Shown: positions 40,344 to 47,674, numbered from the stretch's first letter. The stretch: 64,000 bases of DNA from Treponema primitia ZAS-2 (GCF_000214375.1 NC_015578.1:1550001-1614000), one strand, 5' to 3'. Made by a program: numbers and translations. Notes: generated by a model not told the origin, from the sequence alone.

Positions 40344-42476
40344 ATGAACATTTTAATAACTGGGGCAGCCGGGACAGGGAAAACATTTTTAATAAAAAGA
40401 CTTCAAACAATTCATAAGAATTGGTGTTTCACCGGAATGACTAATCAATCAGCGTCACTAATCAATGGAAAAACTATTCATAGTCATTTTGGTTTCACTA
40501 CAAATTGGTTTGATGAATTAACTATACCACATAATAAAAAAGCCACTATTGTTATTGACGAAGCATCAATGTTAAGTCAGGAACAACTGGAAATGATGAA
40601 TAGAGCTAGACCCTTTCAAAATATAGTATTAATAGGAGACTTCAATCAATTATTACCAGTGAAAGGCACTCCAATAAAACCAGAAAGTATTGATGAAATG
40701 TATATACTCACTAAACAGTATAGAAGCAAGGATATTATTCTTGACCGTTTTCTGAATGGTTTATTAAATAATAAAATTGATTGGGATCTGATTGAAGACA
40801 GAAAATCTAATCATACCGATGAAAAAACATTATTTATTACTTATGAAAATAGCTCTAGGGAAGAGTACAACAAATTATTTTCACTAAAAAGAAATAGTCC
40901 AGTAAAAGCAAGAACACATAGGATTATTGACGGTCTCCCCGTTTCCTATAGAGACAGTAGGGAGACAAGGTTTAAACACCCTTTTTGGTTTAATAATGAA
41001 TTATTCACTATTTATGAATTAACAAACTTAGATATTGTATTATTTAATGAGAGACTAGGAATTAAAACCCTAGCAAGAGATATCTTTGATGATTATTTTC
41101 AAGTCAATTTTTCATCTACCTTTCATAGTGTACAGGGGCAAACAAGGGAAGGGCGAACAATCATTCATCTTGACAGTTTAACTAAAAAATACCAGGACCC
41201 GGACAAAAGAATGAGGGCCCTCTATGTAGCGTCAAGCAGAGTTAAGAATATAAATGACTTATATTTCTCTTATGATGACTTAGAGAATATAAGGAAAGAG
41301 GAGTTAAAATATATGTATAGTTTTTCAGGGGGGCCACTTAGTGGGGGATCAATGATCAAAGAATTAAAAGCACTAGAAGTTAGTCAGGATGATATTCTTA
41401 AAATCCCGGAATGGGGGTATGTCCGTAAGAGCTTACTCTGTAGTATAGACAGGGGAAGTGGGGACCCCCTGAAGGTTATAAAAGACATAAAACCAAAAAC
41501 CGAGAAGGAAATAATTGAAAGGAAAGCTCTATGTTTAGAATATTTAAAAAATTATAAAGATCCTTATACAACAAGGGAAATGTCTTCACTCTTAGAAGTA
41601 TCTCCAAAAACAATCAGAAAATATTTAAAAGAGATTGAAACAATTACTAAAGCCCCTTATTCATATCTCTATGGTGTAGACAAGTTTGCAAACTATGACA
41701 ATGGGACAATTAAGAATAAACCAGATGAAACCACCCAATTTGTTTCAATAAATCCTATATACTTGACAGATATTAGTGAAGGGAAAAAGACAAATTGGGA
41801 TGATGATCACGCAGCTTCATATAGTAATTTTGTATTTGAAAGTGACAACATATCAATAGAAAAACAAATTGAAATGGCCTACAAGCTAGGATCAAAAGGA
41901 ATAGTCAACAGATCTGTACATTCCGGGGGAAAGTCTATACATTGTAGAATAACTGTAAAAGATGAGCCAAAAAATAAAGATGAATATCACTATGTATGGG
42001 ATATTCTGAATATAAAGTATTTTGAAGGGCAAGCAGACAGAGCCTGTAAAAACCCCTCAAGGAAAACAAGGTGTCCCGGAGCTATGAGAGACAATGGGAA
42101 TATACAAGAATTACTCTTTGAGAATAACAGTATATTAGATATTGAATGGAGGGGAGACTATGAGAGAGAGAAAAGGGGTATTGAGCTAGACAGAGCCTGT
42201 CTTTCATACATTAAGAAAGGAAAAAAGATTGTTGCTTCCAGTGGTGTAGTATCTTTAAATGAATTGTCTAGGAAAAGTATAAGTAATAAAGCCAAAAAAC
42301 TAATAGACAATTCTTTTATTGATGGTGAAAAACATATTGAAATCCCGGGAGGTGTAGCCAGTCTCAAAAGGTTAGGAGTAGACAAAGAGACAGTCTTTAA
42401 TCTTGTAAAGGCCACTAAGATCAAAGAACCAAACATTAAAGCTTATTTTGAAAAGCTTTGGAATTATTTTGAATAG
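40344..42476 (+). CDS. Superfamily 1 helicase fused to an AEP-type primase
   Basis: A 710-residue replication protein. The ATG at 40344 has an AGGAG site; an earlier in-frame start at 40308 lies inside the upstream hairpin. The N-terminal helicase is of the Pif1/RecD type: Walker A GAAGTGKTFLIK (residues 7-18), IVIDEASMLS (about 70), LIGDFNQLLPVKG (about 97), STFHSVQGQTREG (about 260) and RALYVASSRV (about 295). Residues about 385-430 form a helix-turn-helix (YTTREMSSLLEVSPKTIRKYL). Residues about 450-620 show primase motifs of phage and plasmid AEPs: NFVFESDNISIEKQ, HSGGKSIHCRI and NPSRKTRCPGAMR. Usually the primase comes first. It probably replicates the excised element. Confidence 0.75.
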   Translation: MNILITGAAGTGKTFLIKRLQTIHKNWCFTGMTNQSASLINGKTIHSHFGFTTNWFDELTIPHNKKATIVIDEASMLSQEQLEMMNRARPFQNIVLIGDFNQLLPVKGTPIKPESIDEMYILTKQYRSKDIILDRFLNGLLNNKIDWDLIEDRKSNHTDEKTLFITYENSSREEYNKLFSLKRNSPVKARTHRIIDGLPVSYRDSRETRFKHPFWFNNELFTIYELTNLDIVLFNERLGIKTLARDIFDDYFQVNFSSTFHSVQGQTREGRTIIHLDSLTKKYQDPDKRMRALYVASSRVKNINDLYFSYDDLENIRKEELKYMYSFSGGPLSGGSMIKELKALEVSQDDILKIPEWGYVRKSLLCSIDRGSGDPLKVIKDIKPKTEKEIIERKALCLEYLKNYKDPYTTREMSSLLEVSPKTIRKYLKEIETITKAPYSYLYGVDKFANYDNGTIKNKPDETTQFVSINPIYLTDISEGKKTNWDDDHAASYSNFVFESDNISIEKQIEMAYKLGSKGIVNRSVHSGGKSIHCRITVKDEPKNKDEYHYVWDILNIKYFEGQADRACKNPSRKTRCPGAMRDNGNIQELLFENNSILDIEWRGDYEREKRGIELDRACLSYIKKGKKIVASSGVVSLNELSRKSISNKAKKLIDNSFIDGEKHIEIPGGVASLKRLGVDKETVFNLVKATKIKEPNIKAYFEKLWNYFE

Positions 42477-42493
42477 GAGAGAGTTACAAATCC

Positions 42494-42570
42494 CCCCCTG
42501 AATTATGAAAGAGTTGTAAACCTTCCCCCGCACGGGGGGCAAGATGAAAGACAGGAATTATTTCAGGGGG
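42494..42570. other. GC-rich dyads in an AT-rich element (possible origin or packaging site)
   Basis: CCCCCTGAA (42494-42502) faces TTCAGGGGG (42562-42570), and between them is the perfect hairpin CCCCCG-CA-CGGGGG (42525-42538). GAGTTRYAAA occurs twice (42481, 42511). The region lies between the helicase-primase and the small genes. Confidence 0.5.
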
Positions 42571-42673
42571 AATAATATATAACTAATAAAGATATATGAA
42601 TTGGAGTAGAAACAAAATAAAAAAATATCTGTTAGAGAATATCTTTTTATAATAACAATGAGAGAGTACAGGA

Positions 42674-42817
42674 ATGAATAAAAAGCAAGATGATGATCCC
42701 TTCAAAATAATTGAAGATGAATTGAAAGAACAAAAGAGAATTAGTAAAGCTCTCTTCAAAGAAATTAAAAGTCTAAAAGATGATATAGAGAAGTTGAAAG
42801 AGTATGTTTATGATTAG
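42674..42817 (+). CDS. Small coiled-coil protein of the element
   Basis: A 47-residue ORF reading MNKKQDDDPFKIIEDELKEQ and continuing as a heptad-like charged helix (KALFKEIKSLKDDIEKLKEY). No family is recognised. It follows the GC-rich dyads and precedes three more small plus-strand ORFs, two of which overlap the next gene by a few bases, so a transcribed run is likely. The ribosome site (ACAGGA) is weak. It could be a small regulator or oligomeric partner, but nothing in the sequence says which. Confidence 0.5.
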   Translation: MNKKQDDDPFKIIEDELKEQKRISKALFKEIKSLKDDIEKLKEYVYD

Positions 42818-42839
42818 ACCTATAGGGGGGTATTTTAAA

Positions 42840-42935
42840 ATGAGTAACTTAGAGTATTTCACACTACACAGTATATTTCCAGATATAGGTGTCAAAAAGG
42901 CAGACTATATAAGTAATAGGAGATATAAAAAATGA
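42840..42935 (+). CDS. Very small ORF coupled to the next gene
   Basis: A 31-residue ORF, MSNLEYFTLHSIFPDIGVKK and a basic end, with a GGGGGG purine run 9 bases upstream. Its stop overlaps the next start as ATGA (42932-42935). It may be a peptide or simply a coupling leader. Confidence 0.4.
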   Translation: MSNLEYFTLHSIFPDIGVKKADYISNRRYKK

Positions 42936-43168
42936 AAGATGAATTGAAAGAAAAGATTAAAAGATTAGACAAAATATATTTTGGATATGAAGAGCCAATA
43001 TATATAATTGAAAAAAAAATAGAATTGGAAGATGAAATATTATTTCAGTTTGAAAGAATTAAATTGGCCCTGAATGAGTTAGAACCAAGAGACAGAGGAT
43101 ATATAGAATTATTAGAATTATTATTATATATTGAAAAACAATTAAGAGAGGATGATCAAAATGCCTAG
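42932..43168 (+). CDS. Small acidic helical protein of the element
   Basis: A 78-residue protein, mostly charged helix (ELKEKIKRLDKIYFGYEEPI, LELLLYIEKQLREDDQNA). No family is recognised. An AGGAG site lies within the preceding ORF. The start overlaps the previous ORF by 4 bases and its end overlaps the terminase-like gene by 8 bases, so it belongs to the same tightly packed run. Its position just before a small-terminase-like gene suggests a packaging or regulatory partner, which is inference only. Confidence 0.55.
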   Translation: MKDELKEKIKRLDKIYFGYEEPIYIIEKKIELEDEILFQFERIKLALNELEPRDRGYIELLELLLYIEKQLREDDQNA

Positions 43169-43586
43169 AGGTGGACATAACAAAAAGAGTATTGAGGAAC
43201 ATATTAAAAATGGGACATATAGAGCAGACAGACAGGGAATAAAAATAGGTGAAGATCAAAATAAAACCTTAAAAGATATTGAAACTGATCTAAATAATAA
43301 AATTAGTAAAATTAAGACAGAATTAGAAACAATTGATATGATTAAAGATATTGACACTTATAAAGGACTTATGAGTACATATCTTTCAGTAATTAAGAGT
43401 TATAATATGTTGGTCAAAGAAAATGGAGTAACATTCATTGAAAAGAATGAAGATGATGAAAGATTAAAAGCTATATCTGAGGGGAATGTAGTAGCTAAGA
43501 TATTGTTAGAAAATGAATTAAAGAATAGAGAGCCAACGGAAAATGAAAAACAAGCTCTAAAGGATTATAAAAAGACTAGAAAATAA
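43161..43586 (+). CDS. Protein resembling P27-type terminase small subunit
   Basis: A 141-residue protein from ATG at 43161, which has GAGAGGA 8 bases upstream. The first residues, MPRGGHNKKSIEEHIKNGTY followed by RADRQG, closely resemble the start of P27-family phage terminase small subunits (R-G-G-[RH]-x-x-K-x-x-x-x-x-x-x-x-G-T-[YF]-R-x-[DS]-R). The middle (YKGLMSTYLSVIKSYNMLVKENG) fits the helical core that precedes the G-x-x-x family pattern, but the C-terminal part is lysine-rich and unconserved. In phage satellites such a subunit redirects packaging of a helper phage. No large subunit is present in the element. It ends the plus-strand run, before the hairpin terminator. Confidence 0.5.
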   Translation: MPRGGHNKKSIEEHIKNGTYRADRQGIKIGEDQNKTLKDIETDLNNKISKIKTELETIDMIKDIDTYKGLMSTYLSVIKSYNMLVKENGVTFIEKNEDDERLKAISEGNVVAKILLENELKNREPTENEKQALKDYKKTRK

Positions 43587-43671
43587 TTTTTATTCAAACC
43601 GAAAAAGTTATATATTTCTAACATATTAGAGTCTAAGAGTTATACTTGTATAACATTAAAACGCAAACAAA

Positions 43672-43697
43672 AAGCTCTAGGAATTAACCTAGAGCTT
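43672..43697. terminator. Hairpin between the convergent gene runs of the element
   Basis: AAGCTCTAGG-AATTAA-CCTAGAGCTT, a perfect 10-bp stem followed by an AT-rich stretch on both sides. It is placed to stop both the plus and minus transcripts. Confidence 0.7.
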
Positions 43698-43718
43698 AAT
43701 TATTCTAATTATTTATAC

Positions 43719-43829
43719 CTATTTTTTAATTGCTTCAATTAGTCTTATTACAACTAAAGTTAAATTAAAAACACCTAAAAGAACATTAGCTATTAAAAGC
43801 TTTTCTAACTTACTAAAAGGTTTTTTCAT
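43719..43829 (-). CDS. Small membrane protein of the element
   Basis: A 36-residue protein: MKKPFSKLEKLLIANVLLGV, then FNLTLVVIRLIEAIKK. It has one hydrophobic helix (residues about 11-31) with basic ends, which suggests an inner-membrane peptide. An AGGAGGGGGGAAAGAATT leader before the ATG is a strong ribosome site and resembles the leaders of the duplicated gene upstream. It is the last gene of the minus-strand run int - duplicated protein - this gene. Its role is unknown; a holin-like or toxin-like peptide is possible. Confidence 0.5.
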   Translation of the reverse strand: MKKPFSKLEKLLIANVLLGVFNLTLVVIRLIEAIKK

Positions 43830-43848
43830 AATTCTTTCCCCCCTCCTT

Positions 43849-44610
43849 TTATTTTAACACATATTCATCATTATTTTTTAAGTCTTTCTTAAAAGCTTTT
43901 TTTTCTTTAATTTTTTTAATAGCTTCATTAATTGTTTCAAGTAATTTGTTTAATCTTTTAAGTCTTCTATTGTATTTTTTATCATCAACAATATTTAAAT
44001 TATTGATATCTCTTTCTAAGTCTTTTATAAAATCATTTAATTCCTTTTTATTATTCTTTTTTAATAATTCAACTATTCTTTCCTCTTCATAATATTTTAA
44101 TTGGAAAAGACTTATAATATATTTTGCTTCTATTAAATGTTCTAACTTTTCCTTGTCCCATTCTTTTATTTTTTTTAAATAACTTTTGGAATTAATTGAA
44201 CCATTAATCTTTTCCAGTTTTAAAAATAACTCCCAGGTCTTTTCATCTATCATAATTCTTTCCTCTCCTTTTCTTATTATTTTTAATTCGTTTTTATAAT
44301 TTTCAACTAGAGTATTTAATCTGTTTAATCTAATACTATATTTTTTATTATCAATAAGACTTAAACTTTCTGCCCAAATTTCTAGAAAACTTAATATTTT
44401 TTTTAATCTCCGTTTATCAATTCCTTTTTCTGTTATATATCTTTCATAATCTTTTAATAGTGAAAGTTTTATAACATACAATTTTTCTATCAATTTTTCT
44501 AGCTTTTCTTTATCATATTCTTTATATTCTTTTAATTGAACACTTGAAAAAGATGAACCATTTATATATTTTAGTTTTAAAAATAACTTCCAAGTCTTTT
44601 CATCTATCAT
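43849..44610 (-). CDS. Internally duplicated helical protein
   Basis: A 253-residue protein made of two similar halves, each starting MIDEKTW-[KE]-LFLKL (residues 1 and 120) and running through a lysine-rich helical bundle (DKEKLEKLIEKLYVIKLSLL against DKEKLEHLIEAKYIISLFQL). The second half begins with its own ATG preceded by GGAGAGGAAAGAATT, almost the same leader as the whole gene has. The sequence thus looks like a tandem gene duplication whose first stop was lost, and the second half may also be made separately. No family is recognised. It lies 13 bases after the integrase gene. Confidence 0.6.
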   Translation of the reverse strand: MIDEKTWKLFLKLKYINGSSFSSVQLKEYKEYDKEKLEKLIEKLYVIKLSLLKDYERYITEKGIDKRRLKKILSFLEIWAESLSLIDNKKYSIRLNRLNTLVENYKNELKIIRKGEERIMIDEKTWELFLKLEKINGSINSKSYLKKIKEWDKEKLEHLIEAKYIISLFQLKYYEEERIVELLKKNNKKELNDFIKDLERDINNLNIVDDKKYNRRLKRLNKLLETINEAIKKIKEKKAFKKDLKNNDEYVLK

Positions 44611-44623
44611 AATTCTTTCCCCT

Positions 44624-46225
44624 TTAAAGTTGTATTAGATCATCTCTAAAATAATCATCATCATCTAAAATGTCAATAACAGTTTCGGTATTCTTTAAAC
44701 AATAAATGAGATATTTTTTCTCTATAGTACTGGAAACATCTTTATACATAATCTCATTTTTAACATATTCTTTTTTTGGTATAATCTCTTTATTACTTAG
44801 AATGTCTTTTATTGATGAATAATCCCAATTCAAAATATTCTCTTTTTCTATATCTTTCCTATAATCATCAATAACCTTGATGATCATTTGACCATTCTTT
44901 TCTAATAATTCATTACCTATTTTTTCTAAGTGTAGGTAATTTTTTGACATATCCCCTTTTTTGTTTTTTCCGTGTCCCATAATCATTTCAATATAATCTT
45001 TATATTCAGGTATTTTATTTTGTAACATTGTTTTAAAAAAATGTCTAAAAGAATTGAACACTATATTATGTTTTTTAATAGTATTTATATCATACCCACT
45101 CAAAAAAGAAAATATCTTTGATGATCTGTCAAACTGAGAGTATGAAATACCTTTTCCCCCATTCCAAAATAAATAATCTGTCCTATCATTATCTTTAATG
45201 TATTTTATTAAATGTTTGTACACTATAGGATGAATTGGGACTAATCTTTTCCCGGCAGGTGTCTTAGTCCCGGATTGATTAATTCTACTATTCACTATGT
45301 CAAAAAAATATGTATCACCTATTTTTTTAATATAGGATTTTCTTAACATATATATTTCAGCTACTCTAAGGCCGCACAAATTACCTATGAGACAGAGAAG
45401 TCTAAAAGTTTCAATATGTCTAGTTTTATTTATTAAGAAAGGAATAGTAGTTTTTTCATTATTCTTTGACCATAAATGATCATCAAACAAGACATTTAAT
45501 GTTGTTGAAATAGGAATAATACCTATTTCCTTTCTTTCCCCCGGTTTTTCTCTCACTCTGTAGTCTAATAAAAATACAGAATTGGTTACTAATACTTGAT
45601 TAAATATTTTAGCTATTGAAGTAAGATTGTTGTTTAGTGTTTTTCCAGTAATTGAATGTTGTAAGTCATTCTGTTTATCATCTTGACAGTATTCTTGAAA
45701 CCTTTCAACAACTTCCAAAGTATTAGCTTTTTCAAGAGTAGTAATATTATTTTTTTTAAGGAAAGGAATATAATAATTATCAATAAAAGCTTTATACTGT
45801 CTAATCTGTTGATCCCCTATATCTCTTTTTTTCATAGCTTTAATAAGCAGGGGACTATTTTCAGTGTAGTAATTTGTTAGAAGATTGTAAAAGCTCTCTT
45901 TATCTTTTTTCTTGTAATAATTTTCTAAAAAAGTTTTTCTGTTTTCAGTAGCGTATAGTTTAGCTTTTTCTTTATCTGTAGTCCTACAAGACATTCTAGC
46001 GTCTGTCTGTCTTCCATCATCATCATAAAGGTGGGCATAGTATATAGGTGTTTTAGTGTAGTCATTGATATATAATCTAAAGAGCTCTTTTCCACTCAAG
46101 ATCATCAATTCCTTTCTAATAATATCTAGGCTATGTTCTAAGTCCTTTTCTTGGCTAGAAAGTATTCCAGACAGTTTGACTAGTCTTTCATCATCTAAGT
46201 GTAACATTATTACACAAAAATACAT
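44624..46225 (-). CDS. int: Tyrosine integrase of the element
   Basis: A 533-residue site-specific recombinase, longer than the usual 350-400. The N-terminal arm-binding part and core-binding SAM-like domain (about residues 100-220) are followed by the catalytic domain: LCGLRVAEIYMLRKSYIK has the first Arg, SFRHFFKTML has the H-x-x-R-like box in the form SFRH, and MGHGKNKKGDMSKNYLHL has the G-H and the nucleophilic Tyr. It lies beside tRNA-Leu, whose 3' end is the attachment site. An alternative ATG is at 46207; neither start has a clear ribosome site. Confidence 0.88.
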   Translation of the reverse strand: MYFCVIMLHLDDERLVKLSGILSSQEKDLEHSLDIIRKELMILSGKELFRLYINDYTKTPIYYAHLYDDDGRQTDARMSCRTTDKEKAKLYATENRKTFLENYYKKKDKESFYNLLTNYYTENSPLLIKAMKKRDIGDQQIRQYKAFIDNYYIPFLKKNNITTLEKANTLEVVERFQEYCQDDKQNDLQHSITGKTLNNNLTSIAKIFNQVLVTNSVFLLDYRVREKPGERKEIGIIPISTTLNVLFDDHLWSKNNEKTTIPFLINKTRHIETFRLLCLIGNLCGLRVAEIYMLRKSYIKKIGDTYFFDIVNSRINQSGTKTPAGKRLVPIHPIVYKHLIKYIKDNDRTDYLFWNGGKGISYSQFDRSSKIFSFLSGYDINTIKKHNIVFNSFRHFFKTMLQNKIPEYKDYIEMIMGHGKNKKGDMSKNYLHLEKIGNELLEKNGQMIIKVIDDYRKDIEKENILNWDYSSIKDILSNKEIIPKKEYVKNEIMYKDVSSTIEKKYLIYCLKNTETVIDILDDDDYFRDDLIQL

Positions 46226-46259
46226 AGATCAATACATAGTTTGTTTTTTCCCTTTCATA

Positions 46260-46316
46260 TACACTATATATGGTGTAGGTAACTCTCTATTTCAGTAAAA
46301 CTACACTATATATGGT
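46260..46316. repeat. Paired 15-bp repeats between int and attR
   Basis: TACACTATATATGGT occurs at 46260-46274 and 46302-46316, 42 bases apart, about four helical turns. The first extends to a near-palindrome (TACACTATATATGGTGTA). They are probably integrase arm sites or operators of the int promoter. Confidence 0.6.
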
Positions 46317-46317
46317 A

Positions 46318-46337
46318 TACGAGAGAAGGGACTTGAA
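46318..46337. other. Right attachment site (attR) in tRNA-Leu
   Basis: A 20-bp repeat identical to 39182-39201, made of the acceptor end and part of the T-arm of tRNA-Leu, so integration leaves the tRNA whole. Confidence 0.85.
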
Positions 46338-46398
46338 CCCTTAAGCCAAAGGCACCAGATCCTAAGTCTGGCGTGTCTACCAATTTCACCACTCTCGC
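46318..46398 (-). tRNA. tRNA-Leu (anticodon TAG)
   Basis: 81 bases. Acceptor GCGAGAG pairs with CTCTCGT (one G-T pair), with A as discriminator. The anticodon arm is CCAGA-CTTAGGA-TCTGG, and the variable arm is the short leucine type. The T-arm is AAGGG-TTCAAGT-CCCTT. The 3' end is the attachment site of the element. Confidence 0.95.
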
Positions 46399-46444
46399 AT
46401 TGTTTTGTGAATTTTACCGGAAACAGGGGAGGGTGTCAATTAAA

Positions 46445-47004
46445 CACGTCGCTGTGCTCCGCGTGTCGATAGGAATGGATTGAATGGTCCGACTCCCGCC
46501 ATTGACGGCGGTATAAAAAACTAGCCCGGAAATGTCGAATTTCCAGGCTTTTCATACACTTATGAGCGGGAAACGGGAGTTGGACCCGCGCCATGCGTCG
46601 CTGCGCTCCGCGTGTCGATAGGAATGGATTGTATGTCCGACTCCCGCTATTAATGGCGGTATGAAAAATAAGCCTGGAAATTTAACATTTCCAGGCTTAT
46701 TTTTCATAAAAGCGGGAAACGGGAGTCGGACCCGCGCCATGCGTCGCTGCGCTCCGCGTGTCGATAGGAATGGATTGTATGTCCGACTCCCGCTATTGAT
46801 GGTGGTATAAAAAAACAGCCCGGAAATTTAACATTTCCAGGCTTTTCATACACCTATGAGCGGGAAACGGGAGTCGGACCCGCGCCATGCGTCGCTGTGC
46901 TCCGCGTGTCGATAGGAATGGATTGAAGGTCCGACTCCCGCCATTGACGGCGGTATGAAAAATAAGCCTGGAAATTTAACATTTCCAGGCTTTTTATTTA
47001 TAAA
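46445..47004. repeat. ~147-bp repeats with tRNA-Gly 3' ends and terminators
   Basis: Full units begin at 46565, 46711 and 46859, with the intact tRNA-Gly at 47005 in register (146, 148, 146 bases); a fourth unit starting near 46445 lacks the tRNA-derived arm. Each unit has the same anti-T-arm plus tRNA 3' end as the array at 38617. It also carries a hairpin of the type AGCCTGGAAAT-TTAAC-ATTTCCAGGCT beside A/T runs, which looks like an intrinsic terminator. Confidence 0.9.
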
Positions 47005-47076
47005 AGCGGGAAACGGGAGTCGGACCCGCGACATCGACCTTGGCAAGGTCGCGCTCTACCACTGAGCTATTCCCGC
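47005..47076 (-). tRNA. tRNA-Gly (anticodon GCC), second copy
   Basis: 72 bases, identical to the gene at 39043-39114. Its 3' side runs straight into the 147-bp repeat array. Confidence 0.97.
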
Positions 47077-47083
47077 ATATAGA

Positions 47084-47110
47084 TAGCGAAAAATCGGAGA
47101 TTTTTCGCTA
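47084..47110. other. Perfect triloop hairpin between tRNA-Lys and tRNA-Gly
   Basis: TAGCGAAAAATC-GGA-GATTTTTCGCTA, a 12-bp perfect stem with a 3-base loop, in the 35-base gap between two tRNA genes on the same strand. It may be a processing signal or terminator. Confidence 0.65.
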
Positions 47111-47111
47111 A

Positions 47112-47184
47112 TGAGCCGCCCGAGGATCGAACTCAGGACCCGCAGATTAAGAGTCTGCTGCTCTACCAGCTGAGCTAGCGGCCC
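47112..47184 (-). tRNA. tRNA-Lys (anticodon CTT)
   Basis: 73 bases. Acceptor GGGCCGC pairs with GCGGCTC, with A as discriminator. The D-arm is GCTCAGCTGGTAGAGC, the anticodon arm GCAGA-CTCTTAA-TCTGC, and the T-arm CTGAG-TTCGATC-CTCGG. It is followed in transcription by tRNA-Gly after 35 bases. Confidence 0.96.
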
Positions 47185-47322
47185 AAAAATACAAAAACAC
47201 CCACAAGGAGCCTGTTATGCCGCCTGAAAGATGTTTTTCTAATTTATAGGAAAGGGCGAAAGTCGTCAAGCCCCCTTTTCAAATGATAGGGCTATATTAA
47301 AACAAGTTCTATTTCCCTATTC

Positions 47323-47600
47323 TGCGTCCGGCAGGACTCGCCCTCCGGCCTTCGACGTCCTGTCTCAGGCCTCCGGGCCGGGGTTGAACCCTGACGGCGC
47401 CATCCATGGCGCCTTTTCCTCCCTTTGGTCGGCGGGTTCAACCCTTCGAGTCCTGCCCTAATGCGTCCGGCAGGACTCGCCCTCCGGCCTTCGACATCCT
47501 GTCTCAGGCCTCCGGGCCGGGGTTGAACCCTGACGGCGCCATCCATGGCGCCTTTTCCTCCCTTTGGTCGGCGGGTTCAACCCTTCGAGTCCTGCCCTAA
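47323..47600. repeat. Two 139-bp repeats carrying the 3' end of tRNA-Arg
   Basis: Units begin at 47323 and 47462, with tRNA-Arg at 47601 in register (139 and 139 bases). Read on the minus strand, each has GGGCAGGACTCG, an inner pair GGGTTGAACCC and GGGTTCAACCC, the palindrome GGCGCCAT-CC-ATGGCGCC, and then CGAGTCCTGCCGGACGCA, which is the tRNA's 3' end. The ORFs seen here on both strands are artefacts of the repeat. Confidence 0.9.
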
Positions 47601-47674
47601 TGCGTCCGGCAGGACTCGAACCTGCTACCTACGGATTCGAAGTCCGTCGCTCTATCCACGTGAGCTACGAACGC
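47601..47674 (-). tRNA. tRNA-Arg (anticodon TCG)
   Basis: 74 bases. Acceptor GCGTTCG pairs with CGGACGC (one T-G pair), with A as discriminator. The anticodon arm is ACGGA-CTTCGAA-TCCGT and the T-arm GCAGG-TTCGAGT-CCTGC. Its 3' side opens into the 139-bp repeats. Confidence 0.95.

Larger units (their letters stand above)
39182..46337. mobile_element. Integrated AT-rich element in tRNA-Leu, probable phage satellite
   Basis: A 20-bp direct repeat, TACGAGAGAAGGGACTTGAA, marks both ends (39182-39201 and 46318-46337); the right copy is the 3' end of tRNA-Leu. The interval of about 7.1 kb is far more AT-rich than its surroundings. It encodes an integrase next to the tRNA end, a helicase-primase fusion, an HNH-like protein, small proteins and a terminase-small-subunit-like protein. 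No capsid, tail, large terminase or lysis gene is recognisable. Two gene runs converge on a hairpin terminator at 43672. Confidence 0.85.

Noticed and set aside
43719-46225. Reading the minus-strand run of the element as part of a full prophage
   Set aside because: No capsid, portal, tail, large terminase or lysis gene is found anywhere between the attachment sites.
47292-47600. ORFs on both strands in the tRNA-Arg repeats
   Set aside because: They arise from the 139-bp tandem repeat; there is no ribosome site and no family.
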